DNA of 30,337 bases, taken from assembly GCA_041920415.1 (NCBI GenBank), contig JBHGYD010000001.1, positions 1 through 30,337 of the forward strand, in the 5' to 3' direction. The number at the start of each line of letters is the position of its first letter. Positions within the stretch are counted from its first letter, which is position 1. Positions 15,145 to 22,988 of this stretch are shown one piece after another. The position numbers were made by a program, and so were the translations under genes. Below the pieces are notes generated by a model. That model had not been told where the DNA came from, did not search any database, and worked only from the letters and a program-made list of their open reading frames with translations. The DNA is from JBHGYD01 sp041920415. GTDB taxonomy: Bacteria; Bacillota; Bacilli; Bacillales; Anoxybacillaceae.

Positions 15145-16233
15145 TTATTTCACCTCTTTCATTTGTTTCCGCCGAATCACTTCTTGCTTTTGCTCTTCTA
15201 ACCATTTAGTCGGTTGGTCATATACATAATCAAATGCTTCGACAAGCGTAGAGGCTTCTATCTCCTCCGCTTCTTTATAAGCTTGAGTAATTTCATCATT
15301 GACTTGTTGCGTAAACTCCTCTTCTTGTAATTCAGACCAAAGCCCAAGCTGCAATAACAACGTTCGAAGGCGATTGATTGGGTCTTTTCTCAACTTCCAT
15401 TCATCGACTTCTCCCTCATTCCGATATTTCGTAGGATCGTCCGAAGTAGTATGTGGTCCCAATCGATACGTAAGCGCTTCAATCAATACTGGTCCTTCAC
15501 CATTTCGGGCCAAATTTACCGCTTCTTTCATTGTTTTATACACAGCTAAACAATCGTTCCCATCTACTAATATCCCTTTCATACCATAAGCAAGTGCTTT
15601 TTGAGCAATTGTCCGGCTTGCCGTCTGTTTATGAACGGGAACACTAATCGCATACTGGTTATTTTGACAAAAGAAAATCACCGGTAGTTTATATACAGAT
15701 GCAAAATTTAAAGCTTCGTGGAAATCCCCTTCTGATGTTGCACCGTCACCAAAATAACAGACCGATACTTGTTTTTCTCCTTTTAACTTTGTTGCCCACG
15801 CACATCCCGTAGCATGAAGAGTTTGAGCGCCGATAATAATTTGAATCGGGAAAATGTTTACATCTTCAGGAGTTCTTCCTCCAAGTATGTGACCTTTCAC
15901 ATAATGAAAGATTTGTATTAATGGCATCCCGTGTGCTAAACAAGCAGCTATTTCCCGATAGCTTGGAAAAATCCAATCATCTTTTTCCAGCGCTAAAACG
16001 CTTCCAATTTGCGCAGCCTCTTGCCCACTGAATGGCGCATATGTACCAATGCGACCTTGGCGCTGCATTTTTAAAAGACGTTCATCCACAATTCTCGACT
16101 TTCGCACCCATTGATACATGTCAACTAATAAATGGTCTGGAAATTCTTTCAACGTTTCTACATTGACGTTTCCATTTTCATCAAGTATTTGTACCATCTC
16201 ATACCGTAAATTGTTTTGATCAAACATCAACAT
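15145..16233 (-). CDS. pdhA: 2-oxoacid dehydrogenase E1 component, alpha subunit
   Basis: Alpha subunit of the E1 heterotetramer. In its 362 residues the ThDP-binding motif is clear: YFGDGATSEGDFHEALNFAS...FCQNNQYAISVP (GDG-X(n)-NN). RQGRIGTYAPFSGQEAAQIG, FPSYREIAACLAHGMP and RLGPHTTSDDPTKYR are typical of PdhA-type subunits. Branched-chain enzymes share many of these, so the substrate is not certain. GGGGGAGAGG precedes the ATG; a second ATG two codons later is also possible. It lies 40 bp after E2 in an unusual order E2-E1alpha-E1beta; B. subtilis pdh and bkd operons place E2 after E1. Confidence 0.88.
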   Translation of the reverse strand: MLMFDQNNLRYEMVQILDENGNVNVETLKEFPDHLLVDMYQWVRKSRIVDERLLKMQRQGRIGTYAPFSGQEAAQIGSVLALEKDDWIFPSYREIAACLAHGMPLIQIFHYVKGHILGGRTPEDVNIFPIQIIIGAQTLHATGCAWATKLKGEKQVSVCYFGDGATSEGDFHEALNFASVYKLPVIFFCQNNQYAISVPVHKQTASRTIAQKALAYGMKGILVDGNDCLAVYKTMKEAVNLARNGEGPVLIEALTYRLGPHTTSDDPTKYRNEGEVDEWKLRKDPINRLRTLLLQLGLWSELQEEEFTQQVNDEITQAYKEAEEIEASTLVEAFDYVYDQPTKWLEEQKQEVIRRKQMKEVK

Positions 16234-16273
16234 CCTCTCCCCCTTATCAAAAACGGCTATTATTTTTTTCGAT

Positions 16274-17497
16274 TCATCGAACGTCTAGCAGCAACCATTC
16301 AGGATTTTCTAGGATATATTTGATCGTGGTCATAAAACGTCCCGCTGGTTCACCATCAATAATGCGGTGGTCAAATGTAATGGACATGCCCATCATGCTG
16401 CGAATCACAATTTCCTCATCTATAACAACAGGCTTTCGTTTAATTGAGTGAACTCCTAAAATCGCAACCTCCGGATAATGGATGATTGGAGTCGCAAACC
16501 AACCACCATTAGCCCCTGTACTTGTAATCGTAAATGTACTTCCTTGGATTTCATCCAGCTTTAATGTTTGTTGATGAGCTTTAGCCGACAATTCAGCGAT
16601 TTCTTGGGCAAGTTCACGAATCGATTTTTGGTCCGCGTGTTTAATGACCGGGACAACAAGCCCTTCTTTTGTGGCCGTCGCAATGCCAATATGGTATTCT
16701 TTCTTCAATACAATCTCATTGGTTTCCTCATCAATCGTAGCATTAAAAATAGGGTGTTCTTTTAATGCCCTTGTAACAGCTTTAATGACAAATGGAAGAT
16801 AAGTAAGTTTCATTGAATCGCCTTCGATTTGTTTTAAAATATTCGCTCTTATGTTTACTAGTTTCGTTACGTCCACTTCATCCATTCCGGTGACATGCGG
16901 TACGGTATAAGCCGATTTGACCATGTTCTCAGCGATCTTTTTCCGTAATCCGCGAATAGGAATCCGCTCTTCTCTCGTAACTATTTGCGTTTCTTCTTGT
17001 TTTGTTGCTTCAAACTTCTGCTCCACTTCTTGTTTCCGCGTTTCATGCATAGAAACAATGTTAGCGGACTGCTGTTCTCTTTTTTGCAAATACCGTTCTA
17101 AATCAGCTAACGTGACTCTTCCTCCATCGCCCGTTCCTTCTACTTCTTCAATTGGAATCTTTAATTCTCTTGCTCTTTTACGAACAGATGGAGCGGCGAT
17201 CACCCGCTTTTTCGTTGGGGATGGAGAAGGGGCAACAGTTTCTGTTTTTGTGTTATGTTCCGCTGTATCAACCGTTATGAACGCTTCCCCCACTTTAACG
17301 GTTGCTCCCTCAGGTCCGGCAAGCGAGAGAACTCGTCCCCCAACAGGAGTTGAAATTTCGACAGTCGCTTTATCGGTTTGAATTTCCGCAATTGGCTGGT
17401 CAACTTTAATGTCGTCTCCCTCTTTAATCATCCAACGTACAATCTCCGCCTCATGCAAGCCTTCGCCAATGTCTGGCAATTTAAACTCATATAGCAC
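16274..17497 (-). CDS. dihydrolipoamide acyltransferase (E2) of a 2-oxoacid dehydrogenase complex
   Basis: Core enzyme that moves the acyl group from lipoamide to CoA. The 407 residues contain one lipoyl domain (1-77, attachment Lys in QTDKATVEI), a flexible linker, a peripheral-subunit-binding domain (about 112-150: APSVRKRARELKIPIEEVEG...GRVTLADLERYL), a second charged linker, and a catalytic domain ending with TFDHRIIDGEPAGRF (active-site His and Asp). The start is GTG at 17497 behind AGAGGGGGATAAAC. No E3 gene is in the window, so lipoamide dehydrogenase must come from elsewhere. The start overlaps the end of a degraded amino-acid dehydrogenase gene. Confidence 0.9.
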   Translation of the reverse strand: MLYEFKLPDIGEGLHEAEIVRWMIKEGDDIKVDQPIAEIQTDKATVEISTPVGGRVLSLAGPEGATVKVGEAFITVDTAEHNTKTETVAPSPSPTKKRVIAAPSVRKRARELKIPIEEVEGTGDGGRVTLADLERYLQKREQQSANIVSMHETRKQEVEQKFEATKQEETQIVTREERIPIRGLRKKIAENMVKSAYTVPHVTGMDEVDVTKLVNIRANILKQIEGDSMKLTYLPFVIKAVTRALKEHPIFNATIDEETNEIVLKKEYHIGIATATKEGLVVPVIKHADQKSIRELAQEIAELSAKAHQQTLKLDEIQGSTFTITSTGANGGWFATPIIHYPEVAILGVHSIKRKPVVIDEEIVIRSMMGMSITFDHRIIDGEPAGRFMTTIKYILENPEWLLLDVR

Positions 17498-17840
17498 GTT
17501 TATCCCCCTCTTTCTTCGTGCTTTCTAGTTTCTCATGCGCATACGGTGCGGCAGCCTTTCGAACAGAAACATTTTTTGATTCACAGTTGTCAAAATGCCT
17601 TTTATCGTTTCCGATCATTACTGTTTTAAATATTCCAAAATAACGCTCGAATCAGCTGGCAATTTTTTATACCGCTTCCCCAGCATTCACAATAAAATCT
17701 GGAATACAGTAAATTCCTTTTTTATGTAACGCCTCCTCGGCTTCTTCCGTAACAGGGATATTGTCCGCCTCGACAATAACAGATGCTTGTATGTTTTCTA
17801 CATTTTCTGAATGAAAACATGAACTGAAAGACCGATCCAA
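17487..17840 (-). pseudogene. remnant of a Glu/Leu/Phe/Val dehydrogenase gene
   Basis: Two short frames together resemble the C-terminal ~120 residues of NAD(P)-dependent amino-acid dehydrogenases. The first (17840-17667) reads NIQASVIVEADNIPVTEEA, then HKKGIYCIPDFIVNAGEAV and stop, against the family pattern I(V)VEGAN-P-T-EA...L...G---PDF--NAGG. The second, in another frame (MIGNDKRHFDNCESKNVSVR, then KAAAPYAHEKLESTK, stop at 17487), resembles the family tail in which -N--REAA---A-ER---A occurs. Stops, a frameshift and an internal deletion rule out a functional gene, and the N-terminal part is absent. Its end overlaps the E2 start. Confidence 0.65.
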
Positions 17841-18104
17841 ACATCATATGGTTTTCATTGGTACAACAGTGGAAGCTTTGTCCCAATTGTTCCTTTACTA
17901 TTTTTTATGCTTAATAGATAAGAAATATCCAAGCCTTCTTCACAAAAAGTCATTCCCTCAATATGTGCGACAGCATAAAACAACGATGGCTGAATCAATC
18001 ATCGTTGTTGACATAGCGCCAATGAGCCCCATTTTCCCCTCGGAATTTATCATGCACATGCTATTCTACTATTTTTTGTTCTAAAAATTCTGAATATTAA
18101 TTAT
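17841..18104. other. gene-free leader between promoter and dehydrogenase remnant
   Basis: About 260 bp with many stops in all frames on both strands. It may be the degraded N-terminal part of the lost dehydrogenase gene, but I cannot see conserved motifs. The minus-strand transcript of the E2 operon would cross it if it starts at the promoter near 18.1 kb. A plus-strand frame (17848-18084) has no ribosome binding site. Confidence 0.45.
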
Positions 18105-18139
18105 ATGATAATAGAAATATTGGCGCAGTGTCAATATTT
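18105..18139 (-). promoter_or_regulatory. promoter with overlapping operator-like dyad, upstream of the E2 operon
   Basis: On the minus strand TTGACA (18134-18129) and TATCAT (18110-18105) are 18 bp apart. The -35 is embedded in a perfect dyad, AAATATTG-N9-CAATATTT (18115-18139), a likely repressor or activator site. It is the only good promoter I see for the E2-E1-flavoenzyme operon, about 600 bp before its first gene. Confidence 0.5.
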
Positions 18140-18161
18140 GGTGATACATATAAAAAATTGA

Positions 18162-18323
18162 CGGCCGAATACGCCGTTCGTTGGAAACGAAAAGAAAATT
18201 CCCGATTGCAAAACCATTGTCCATATTTATATGTTTGGTCTTTATGGTAAGACGCGAATATCAGAAGAGATGGAAAAACTTTTTATCAACAACATTACTC
18301 CCCCTCCTCATGACAAAGGCTAG
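18162..18323 (+). pseudogene. fragment of an unidentified coding region
   Basis: A 53-codon frame between two stops reads like real protein (KKIPDCKTIVHIYMFGLYGK, then SEEMEKLFINNITPPPHDKG) but has no start with a ribosome binding site; the only ATG (18231) has none. It ends 60 bp before the pRiA4b-type gene on the same strand. The family is not recognised. It looks like a truncated C-terminal part of a lost gene. Confidence 0.35.
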
Positions 18324-18382
18324 TTTATATGTGTATAATAAAAATATTGAAAAAAATTTCTGATTCATTGGAGGAACGTGTA

Positions 18383-19129
18383 TTGAAAACGGACGAGTGG
18401 TTGACATATGTATTGGAAGCGATTAAAAGTTCGCAGGCTTATCAGGAGCTACCTAAGGAACAACAGCTGCAATTGAATCAAGTTTTAAACAAAGACTATT
18501 TAACTAGTGCCATCTCGGAAAAAACGAAGGCAAAGAAAGCGGCTCGCGCTCAAAAAAGCATCACTCTGTATCAACTAAAAATCGCCTTAAAAGGCATTCG
18601 TCCACCGATTTGGCGACGAGTTGTTGTTCCAAGCCATATCACCTTTGCTCAACTTCATGACGTCATTCAAACCGTTATGGGGTGGGAAGATTATCACTTG
18701 TATGAATTTGAAATCGATGATATTCTCATTGACATCCCAGACGAAGAATACGGATTTTCTTTTGTCGGTCGGCGGGAAAAATATGATGCCCGCAAAGAGA
18801 AACTTGAAAAATTTGTGACTGAAGAAGGCGAAAAATTCACGTATACATACGACTTTGGCGATCACTGGGTTCACACGATTACGCTAGAGAAAATAGAAAC
18901 GACCCATGACCCGCTTCCTCATCCGATTTGCTTAAAAGGAAAACGCGCCTGCCCTCCTGAAGACATCGGCGGAATATATGGATATATGGAAGTAATGGAC
19001 ATGCTAAACGGGCATGGAACGAAGGAAGAAATCGAAGAGTTTGTCGAGTGGTATGGTGGTGACTATGACCCGGAATATTTTGATATTGACGAAACGAACG
19101 AACGGTTAAGATCCATTACATTTCTTTAA
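18383..19129 (+). CDS. plasmid pRiA4b ORF-3 family protein
   Basis: A 248-aa cytosolic protein. The second half carries the pRiA4b ORF-3 domain: YQLKIALKGIRPPIWRRVVV, FAQLHDVIQTVMGWEDYHLYEF, FTYTYDFGDHWVHTI, KGKRACPPEDIGGIYGY and a final WYGGDYDPEYFDIDE. The biochemical role of the family is not known; members are often near mobile DNA. The start is TTG at 18383, chosen for GGAGG eight bases upstream; a longer frame from 18329 has no ribosome binding site. The N-terminal ~70 residues (KTDEWLTYVLEAIKSSQAYQ...) are helical and not part of the domain. It stands alone between the divergent E2-operon promoter and the VOC gene. Confidence 0.85.
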   Translation: MKTDEWLTYVLEAIKSSQAYQELPKEQQLQLNQVLNKDYLTSAISEKTKAKKAARAQKSITLYQLKIALKGIRPPIWRRVVVPSHITFAQLHDVIQTVMGWEDYHLYEFEIDDILIDIPDEEYGFSFVGRREKYDARKEKLEKFVTEEGEKFTYTYDFGDHWVHTITLEKIETTHDPLPHPICLKGKRACPPEDIGGIYGYMEVMDMLNGHGTKEEIEEFVEWYGGDYDPEYFDIDETNERLRSITFL

Positions 19130-19133
19130 TGCA

Positions 19134-19167
19134 TCAAGCCGCTGACCGAACGGATCGGCAGCGGTTG
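19134..19167 (+). terminator. imperfect hairpin after the pRiA4b-type gene
   Basis: CAA(G)CCGCTG(A)CCG pairs with CGGCAGCGGTTG with two bulges, then TTGATTGTG. A modest terminator candidate five bases after the stop. Confidence 0.45.
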
Positions 19168-19225
19168 ATTGTGTAAACAGCGAGCACCGTTTTGTCAAAA
19201 CAATTCTAAAAGGAGAAAACAAATA

Positions 19226-19612
19226 ATGAACCTGACCCGCATCCACCATATCGCCATCATTTGTTCTAATTATGAACGGTCAAAGCACTTTTACGTTAAC
19301 ATACTTGGACTCAACATCATTCATGAGCATTACCGCGCGGAACGGAACTCGTACAAATTGGACTTGCAAGTGGGAGACCATACGCAAATTGAGTTGTTTT
19401 CGTTTGAAGATCCACCAAAACGGCCGAGTTACCCAGAAGCGTGCGGATTGCGTCATCTTGCCTTTGAAGTTGATGACATCGAAGCAACGATCGCTTATTT
19501 ACAGAAACACGAGATTGCGGTTGAACCGATTCGCACCGACCCAATAACAGGAAAGCGGTTTACTTTTTTCCGCGATCCGGATGATTTGCCGATTGAGTTA
19601 TATGAAAAATAA
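19226..19612 (+). CDS. VOC family glyoxalase-like protein (YaeR/GloA2 type)
   Basis: A 128-aa single-domain vicinal-oxygen-chelate protein, likely a metal-dependent lyase or isomerase acting on a small oxidised metabolite. The sequence is very close to the YaeR/GloA2 (YwkD) pattern: LTRIHHIAIICSNYERSKHF, then FYVNILGL, IELFSFEDPPKRPSYPEACG, LRHLAFEVDD and KRFTFFRDPDDLPIELYE. Metal ligands fit His in RIHHIA, Glu in QIELFSF, His in LRHLAFE and Glu in LPIELYE. AAAGGAGAA lies before the ATG. The yulF-like gene follows 31 bp later on the same strand, so they form a two-gene operon. Confidence 0.88.
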   Translation: MNLTRIHHIAIICSNYERSKHFYVNILGLNIIHEHYRAERNSYKLDLQVGDHTQIELFSFEDPPKRPSYPEACGLRHLAFEVDDIEATIAYLQKHEIAVEPIRTDPITGKRFTFFRDPDDLPIELYEK

Positions 19613-19643
19613 AAGAATGAACACAAACAAGGAGTGCCCACCC

Positions 19644-20627
19644 ATGATCAAATTCGCTACGATTGGAACGAACTGGATTACTGAGGAATGGATTAAAGCG
19701 GCGAAAGAAGTACCCGACTTCATCTTAACCGCCGTCTATTCACGAACAGAAGAAAAAGCGAAGGAATTTGCCGAAAAAGTCGGGGCAGAACGAACGTTTA
19801 CAAGTTTAGAAGAGATGGCGAAAAGCGATGCGATCGATGCGGTTTATATCGCTAGTCCAAACTCGTTTCACGCCGAACAAGCCATCTTCTTGATGAATCA
19901 TGGCAAACACGTCTTATGCGAAAAACCAATCGCCTCCAACACCAAAGAAGTGCAAGCGATGATCGATGCCGCGCGCAAAAACAACGTCGTCTTAATGGAA
20001 GCGATGAAAACGACGCTGTTGCCAAATTTCCAAACCATTCGCAAACATATACATAAAATCGGGAAAGTTCGTCGCTATTTCGCGAGCTATTGCCAATATT
20101 CGTCACGCTATGACGCCTATAAGCAAGGAATCGTGTTAAACGCCTTTAACCCTGTATTTTCTAATGGCGCCTTAATGGACCTTGGCATTTACTGCTTGTA
20201 TCCGATGGTTGTGTTATTTGGAAAACCGCAATCGCTCAAAGCTAACAGTGTCATGTTAGAGTCGGGCGTCGACGGTGAAGGCAGCATCGTTCTCAATTAT
20301 GGCGACATGGATGCCGTTGTCATGTACTCAAAAATTACGAACTCGTACACTCCGTCTGAAATTCAAGGGGAAGAAGGAAGCATCCTCATCGATGCGATCC
20401 ATACGCCAACAAAAGTAGAAATCCACTATCGCGACGGCCGCGTGGAAGACATTACACAGCCGCAGACGCATCACCCGATGTACTATGAAACAAAAGAATT
20501 TATTGAACTCATTCAAAACGGAAAACGAGAGTCAGAAATCAATTCGCACGATCATTCGCTAACCACAATGGAAATCATGGAAGAAGCGCGGAAACAGACG
20601 GGGATTGTGTTTCCAGCCGATCGCTAA
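19644..20627 (+). CDS. Gfo/Idh/MocA family NAD(P)-dependent oxidoreductase (YulF-like)
   Basis: An oxidoreductase likely acting on a sugar or cyclitol in the cytosol. The 328-aa protein starts with a Rossmann fold (MIKFATIGTNWITEEWIKAA; here GTNWIT replaces the usual GxGxxG) and has the family motif CEKPIASN (about residues 90-97) with the catalytic lysine. A C-terminal beta-sheet substrate domain (ALMDLGIYCLYPMVVLFG, DGEGSIVLNYGD) follows. The start at 19644 has AAGGAG and matches family N-termini. The nearest B. subtilis relative I recognise is YulF. The coding sequence ends three bases before a long-stem RNA element belonging to the TnpB locus downstream. Confidence 0.88.
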   Translation: MIKFATIGTNWITEEWIKAAKEVPDFILTAVYSRTEEKAKEFAEKVGAERTFTSLEEMAKSDAIDAVYIASPNSFHAEQAIFLMNHGKHVLCEKPIASNTKEVQAMIDAARKNNVVLMEAMKTTLLPNFQTIRKHIHKIGKVRRYFASYCQYSSRYDAYKQGIVLNAFNPVFSNGALMDLGIYCLYPMVVLFGKPQSLKANSVMLESGVDGEGSIVLNYGDMDAVVMYSKITNSYTPSEIQGEEGSILIDAIHTPTKVEIHYRDGRVEDITQPQTHHPMYYETKEFIELIQNGKRESEINSHDHSLTTMEIMEEARKQTGIVFPADR

Positions 20628-20630
20628 AAG

Positions 20631-20842
20631 CCTGGTTACTAAAATCTATAAAAATCGATCCATCGCGATGGAACCAGCAAAACTGCTTGCCGCCCGGATT
20701 CTCACCGAGTTCCATCAGGAAGGGATTTCCCTTGTCATTCACCTGCTGTGAAAGACACCCCGTGGCTCGCTGTTAGCGACGGCACTTGTCATGCACCATT
20801 CCTTCTATCGGTCAGTACACGACAACGATTTTCGTAACCAGG
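20631..20842 (-). ncRNA. structured RNA candidate (omega-RNA-like) downstream of the TnpB gene
   Basis: Read on the minus strand, the element begins two bases after the tnpB stop. CCTGGTTACGAAAATC (20842-20827) pairs with GATTTTAGTAACCAGG (20646-20631), a 16-bp stem with one mismatch closing about 180 nt. Inside are further hairpins: TCGCT/AGCGA (20767-20779), GTCTTTCAC/GTGAATGAC (20734-20756), AAGGG/CCCTT (20720-20733), GGAAC/GTTCC (20670-20713) enclosing AGCA/TGCT, and the palindrome CCATCGCGATGG (20660-20671), which shares two bases with GGAAC. Position and shape fit the right end plus guide-RNA scaffold of IS605-type elements. The guide would then begin at the yulF-like 3' end. Transcription is not shown. 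Confidence 0.55.
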
Positions 20843-20843
20843 T

Positions 20844-22412
20844 TTACACCTCCTTTAGTTGAATGCGATACTGGTTCAGCCAACAACATTTGTGCAACAC
20901 ATTCCATAACGACCATTCATGCTCTTGTTTGAAGGTCTCGATTTTGCGTATCATCCTGCCTAAATATTGGCGTTGTTTCTTTCCGCTGTTCGATTGCTTG
21001 TAGGATTCTTCCATCGACCCTAACATGGCAATCAAATGGCGTTTCACTTTCGTTTTTAGGGTATCAATGAGTTCTTTTGGCAACCGTTCACGATACCCTA
21101 ATCCTCGTCTGCCAATGACAAAAGCGGCACTTTCATGAACGGATAAACCGTATTTCTTCATATACTTAAAACGTCCGATAACACTTGTGTACGCCGGATT
21201 CACCTTTTTGATGCGAAACCCAAGCCGCATCCCCCGACGAAGGATCGTTTCTGTCAGCTTTTTCTTTTTGAAAGCGTGTGTCAATCGATTGAATCGTTTG
21301 TCCGTATCATGTTGTTGTCTTAGTTGGATGTTTTCGATAACAACTACCCCCACGTTTTCTTGAAGTAACCAATCATACACATCGCGCACGGTTTCTCCAA
21401 CGATGTTGTTTCGCTTATTCGCTTTCACATATTCGAGTTCATGACAGTAAAACACCTTTGATTTAAGAAAGTTCCCTTGCTTCGAAACAATACTCACGGC
21501 GATTCGGTCAATGTTGATGTCAATCCCAGCGATTCGTTCCGCCTGAATCGGTTCATCGTAGTGAAGTTCTCTTCCATATACCTCTTCTTCATAAATGAGA
21601 TGCACATAATACTCTCCGTTTTTTCGTTTGATTTCAACCGTATATGGCTGGTAGTCCATGATCGGCTTGCTTTTTGCATTCACCCCGATTGGTTCCCCCA
21701 TGACGAGATCGATGATTTCCTCTTCATATTTTTCAGGAACAGACACAGGGAATCGTAAACGGGGAGCGGTTTTGCTTTCCTGTTGCCCAAGCGGATTCGC
21801 GATTTCTACATAACATTCATACGTGTGATCGTCGTACATGAGGCGAATATTTAAATTCCCTTTTTTGCTTTTATCGCCTCTCGCGTACAACTGATTCGAC
21901 CGCATGTCTTTCCATTCTTCGTTCGTGATGGTTCCTTTTAGACGTTTGTAAAAGTGTTGTTTTCCGCCAAAAATCACACTCGGAATCGTCCCTTGTTCCA
22001 GATGATGCGTTAGCTCGGCTTCTTTCGCCTTTAGCTTTTCTAACCGTTGACGTAATCCTCCTAAACATGTTCGAAGATCAACCTTCTTTGGTGTTTTTCT
22101 TCCATGTTGATACTCATCGATTTTCTTTTCGGTTTTTTCGATTTTCGCCTGCACATCCTCTAGCCGCATCGGTAGTAACTCACGTTGAGAAGTAATCAGC
22201 GATTGAGCCAACAACACCGCATCTTCGGCATATCGTTTGTTGAGCCGAAATTGGTGCGGAAGGTGCTTGATGATGTCTTTTGCGTTCCTTCCCTCTAGCA
22301 AGCGGTTGAACGCATATCGTTTCGCTGAACAAAAGACGCGCATTAATTCATCCAATGAACGAAGTTGTGATTCATCATTCGAAACGATTTTCATCACCCG
22401 AACCGTTTTCAT
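20844..22412 (-). CDS. tnpB: TnpB-like RNA-guided nuclease homologue, zinc-finger-less variant
   Basis: A 522-aa TnpB/Cas12-related protein, about 100 residues longer than common IS605 TnpB. RuvC-I is seen as RIAGIDINIDRIAVSIV (Asp298), RuvC-II as VGVVVIENIQLRQ (Glu360), with a basic helix KKKKLTETILRRG and VNPAYTS leading to RuvC-III. There the usual CxxC...CxxC zinc finger and DxNAA are missing; the equivalent is YMKKYGLSVHESAAFVIGRR, with His426 where Asp is expected. A coiled-coil stretch lies at about 84-140. No tnpA is nearby. AGGGGGAAGG precedes the ATG. It may cut DNA with a rearranged site, or be inactive as a nuclease and bind only. Confidence 0.82.
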   Translation of the reverse strand: MKTVRVMKIVSNDESQLRSLDELMRVFCSAKRYAFNRLLEGRNAKDIIKHLPHQFRLNKRYAEDAVLLAQSLITSQRELLPMRLEDVQAKIEKTEKKIDEYQHGRKTPKKVDLRTCLGGLRQRLEKLKAKEAELTHHLEQGTIPSVIFGGKQHFYKRLKGTITNEEWKDMRSNQLYARGDKSKKGNLNIRLMYDDHTYECYVEIANPLGQQESKTAPRLRFPVSVPEKYEEEIIDLVMGEPIGVNAKSKPIMDYQPYTVEIKRKNGEYYVHLIYEEEVYGRELHYDEPIQAERIAGIDINIDRIAVSIVSKQGNFLKSKVFYCHELEYVKANKRNNIVGETVRDVYDWLLQENVGVVVIENIQLRQQHDTDKRFNRLTHAFKKKKLTETILRRGMRLGFRIKKVNPAYTSVIGRFKYMKKYGLSVHESAAFVIGRRGLGYRERLPKELIDTLKTKVKRHLIAMLGSMEESYKQSNSGKKQRQYLGRMIRKIETFKQEHEWSLWNVLHKCCWLNQYRIQLKEV

Positions 22413-22988
22413 CCCCTTGCCTTCCCCCTATGTTTGGATCCTTTAGAACATATATTCGCTAACTCTTCTTCATTTCCTTTTTACATGAGGAAAGAATTTT
22501 TTCAACATGATCTAGATCTAGGGGAAAAGGTTCAGAAGATAGTCGAAATCCATATATTTAGGTGAAAAACAAGAGATATTTACATAATTTCACATATTTT
22601 TGTGGATTTAAAATAAACTGGTTATACCTCCCATTGGACCGATTCCGTTTGCTGCGTTACAAATGTATGGAACATCTTGAAGTTTGGTGATGTTTCCATT
22701 TACTACCCTTATCATACTCATTACTCCCTTCCTTATTTGTCGCTACCTCTTTTTCTTCATTATATATATATGGAAACGTGATACCTTTATAAATATTTGC
22801 AAAGTTCCATATAGAAATCGGCACGCTTTCATCCTTGCCAAGATTTTAAATCAACGTTTGATTAGTGATTTCTCTATTCCGTTACTATCCCGACACTGCC
22901 GCCTTTCTGAAGATAGCAAGTACTTTTTATCCAAGTGGCGAATTCGGAGGCTGGATGAAAAACTACACTGAGAAAAAATCTGCTCCGA
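22413..22988. other. gene-free region holding the left end of the TnpB element
   Basis: About 575 bp. The A/T-rich part near tnpB (22480-22620) carries a small hairpin CACATATTTTTGTG (22591-22604) and, just outside it, ACTGGTTATACCTCC (22617-22631). The CTGGTTA there also occurs at the other end (20632-20638), so the element probably ends nearby. From 22684 to 22971 a plus-strand frame with a hydrophobic start has no ribosome binding site; I do not call it. Confidence 0.4.

Noticed and set aside
20631..20842. Group I intron or IStron interpretation of the RNA element
   Set aside because: I cannot see the conserved P3/P7 core or a split intron upstream of tnpB, so an omega-RNA-like scaffold is the simpler reading.
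22684..22971. Plus-strand 95-aa frame with a hydrophobic N-terminus
   Set aside because: No ribosome binding site, mixed composition, and it lies in the border region of the TnpB element.
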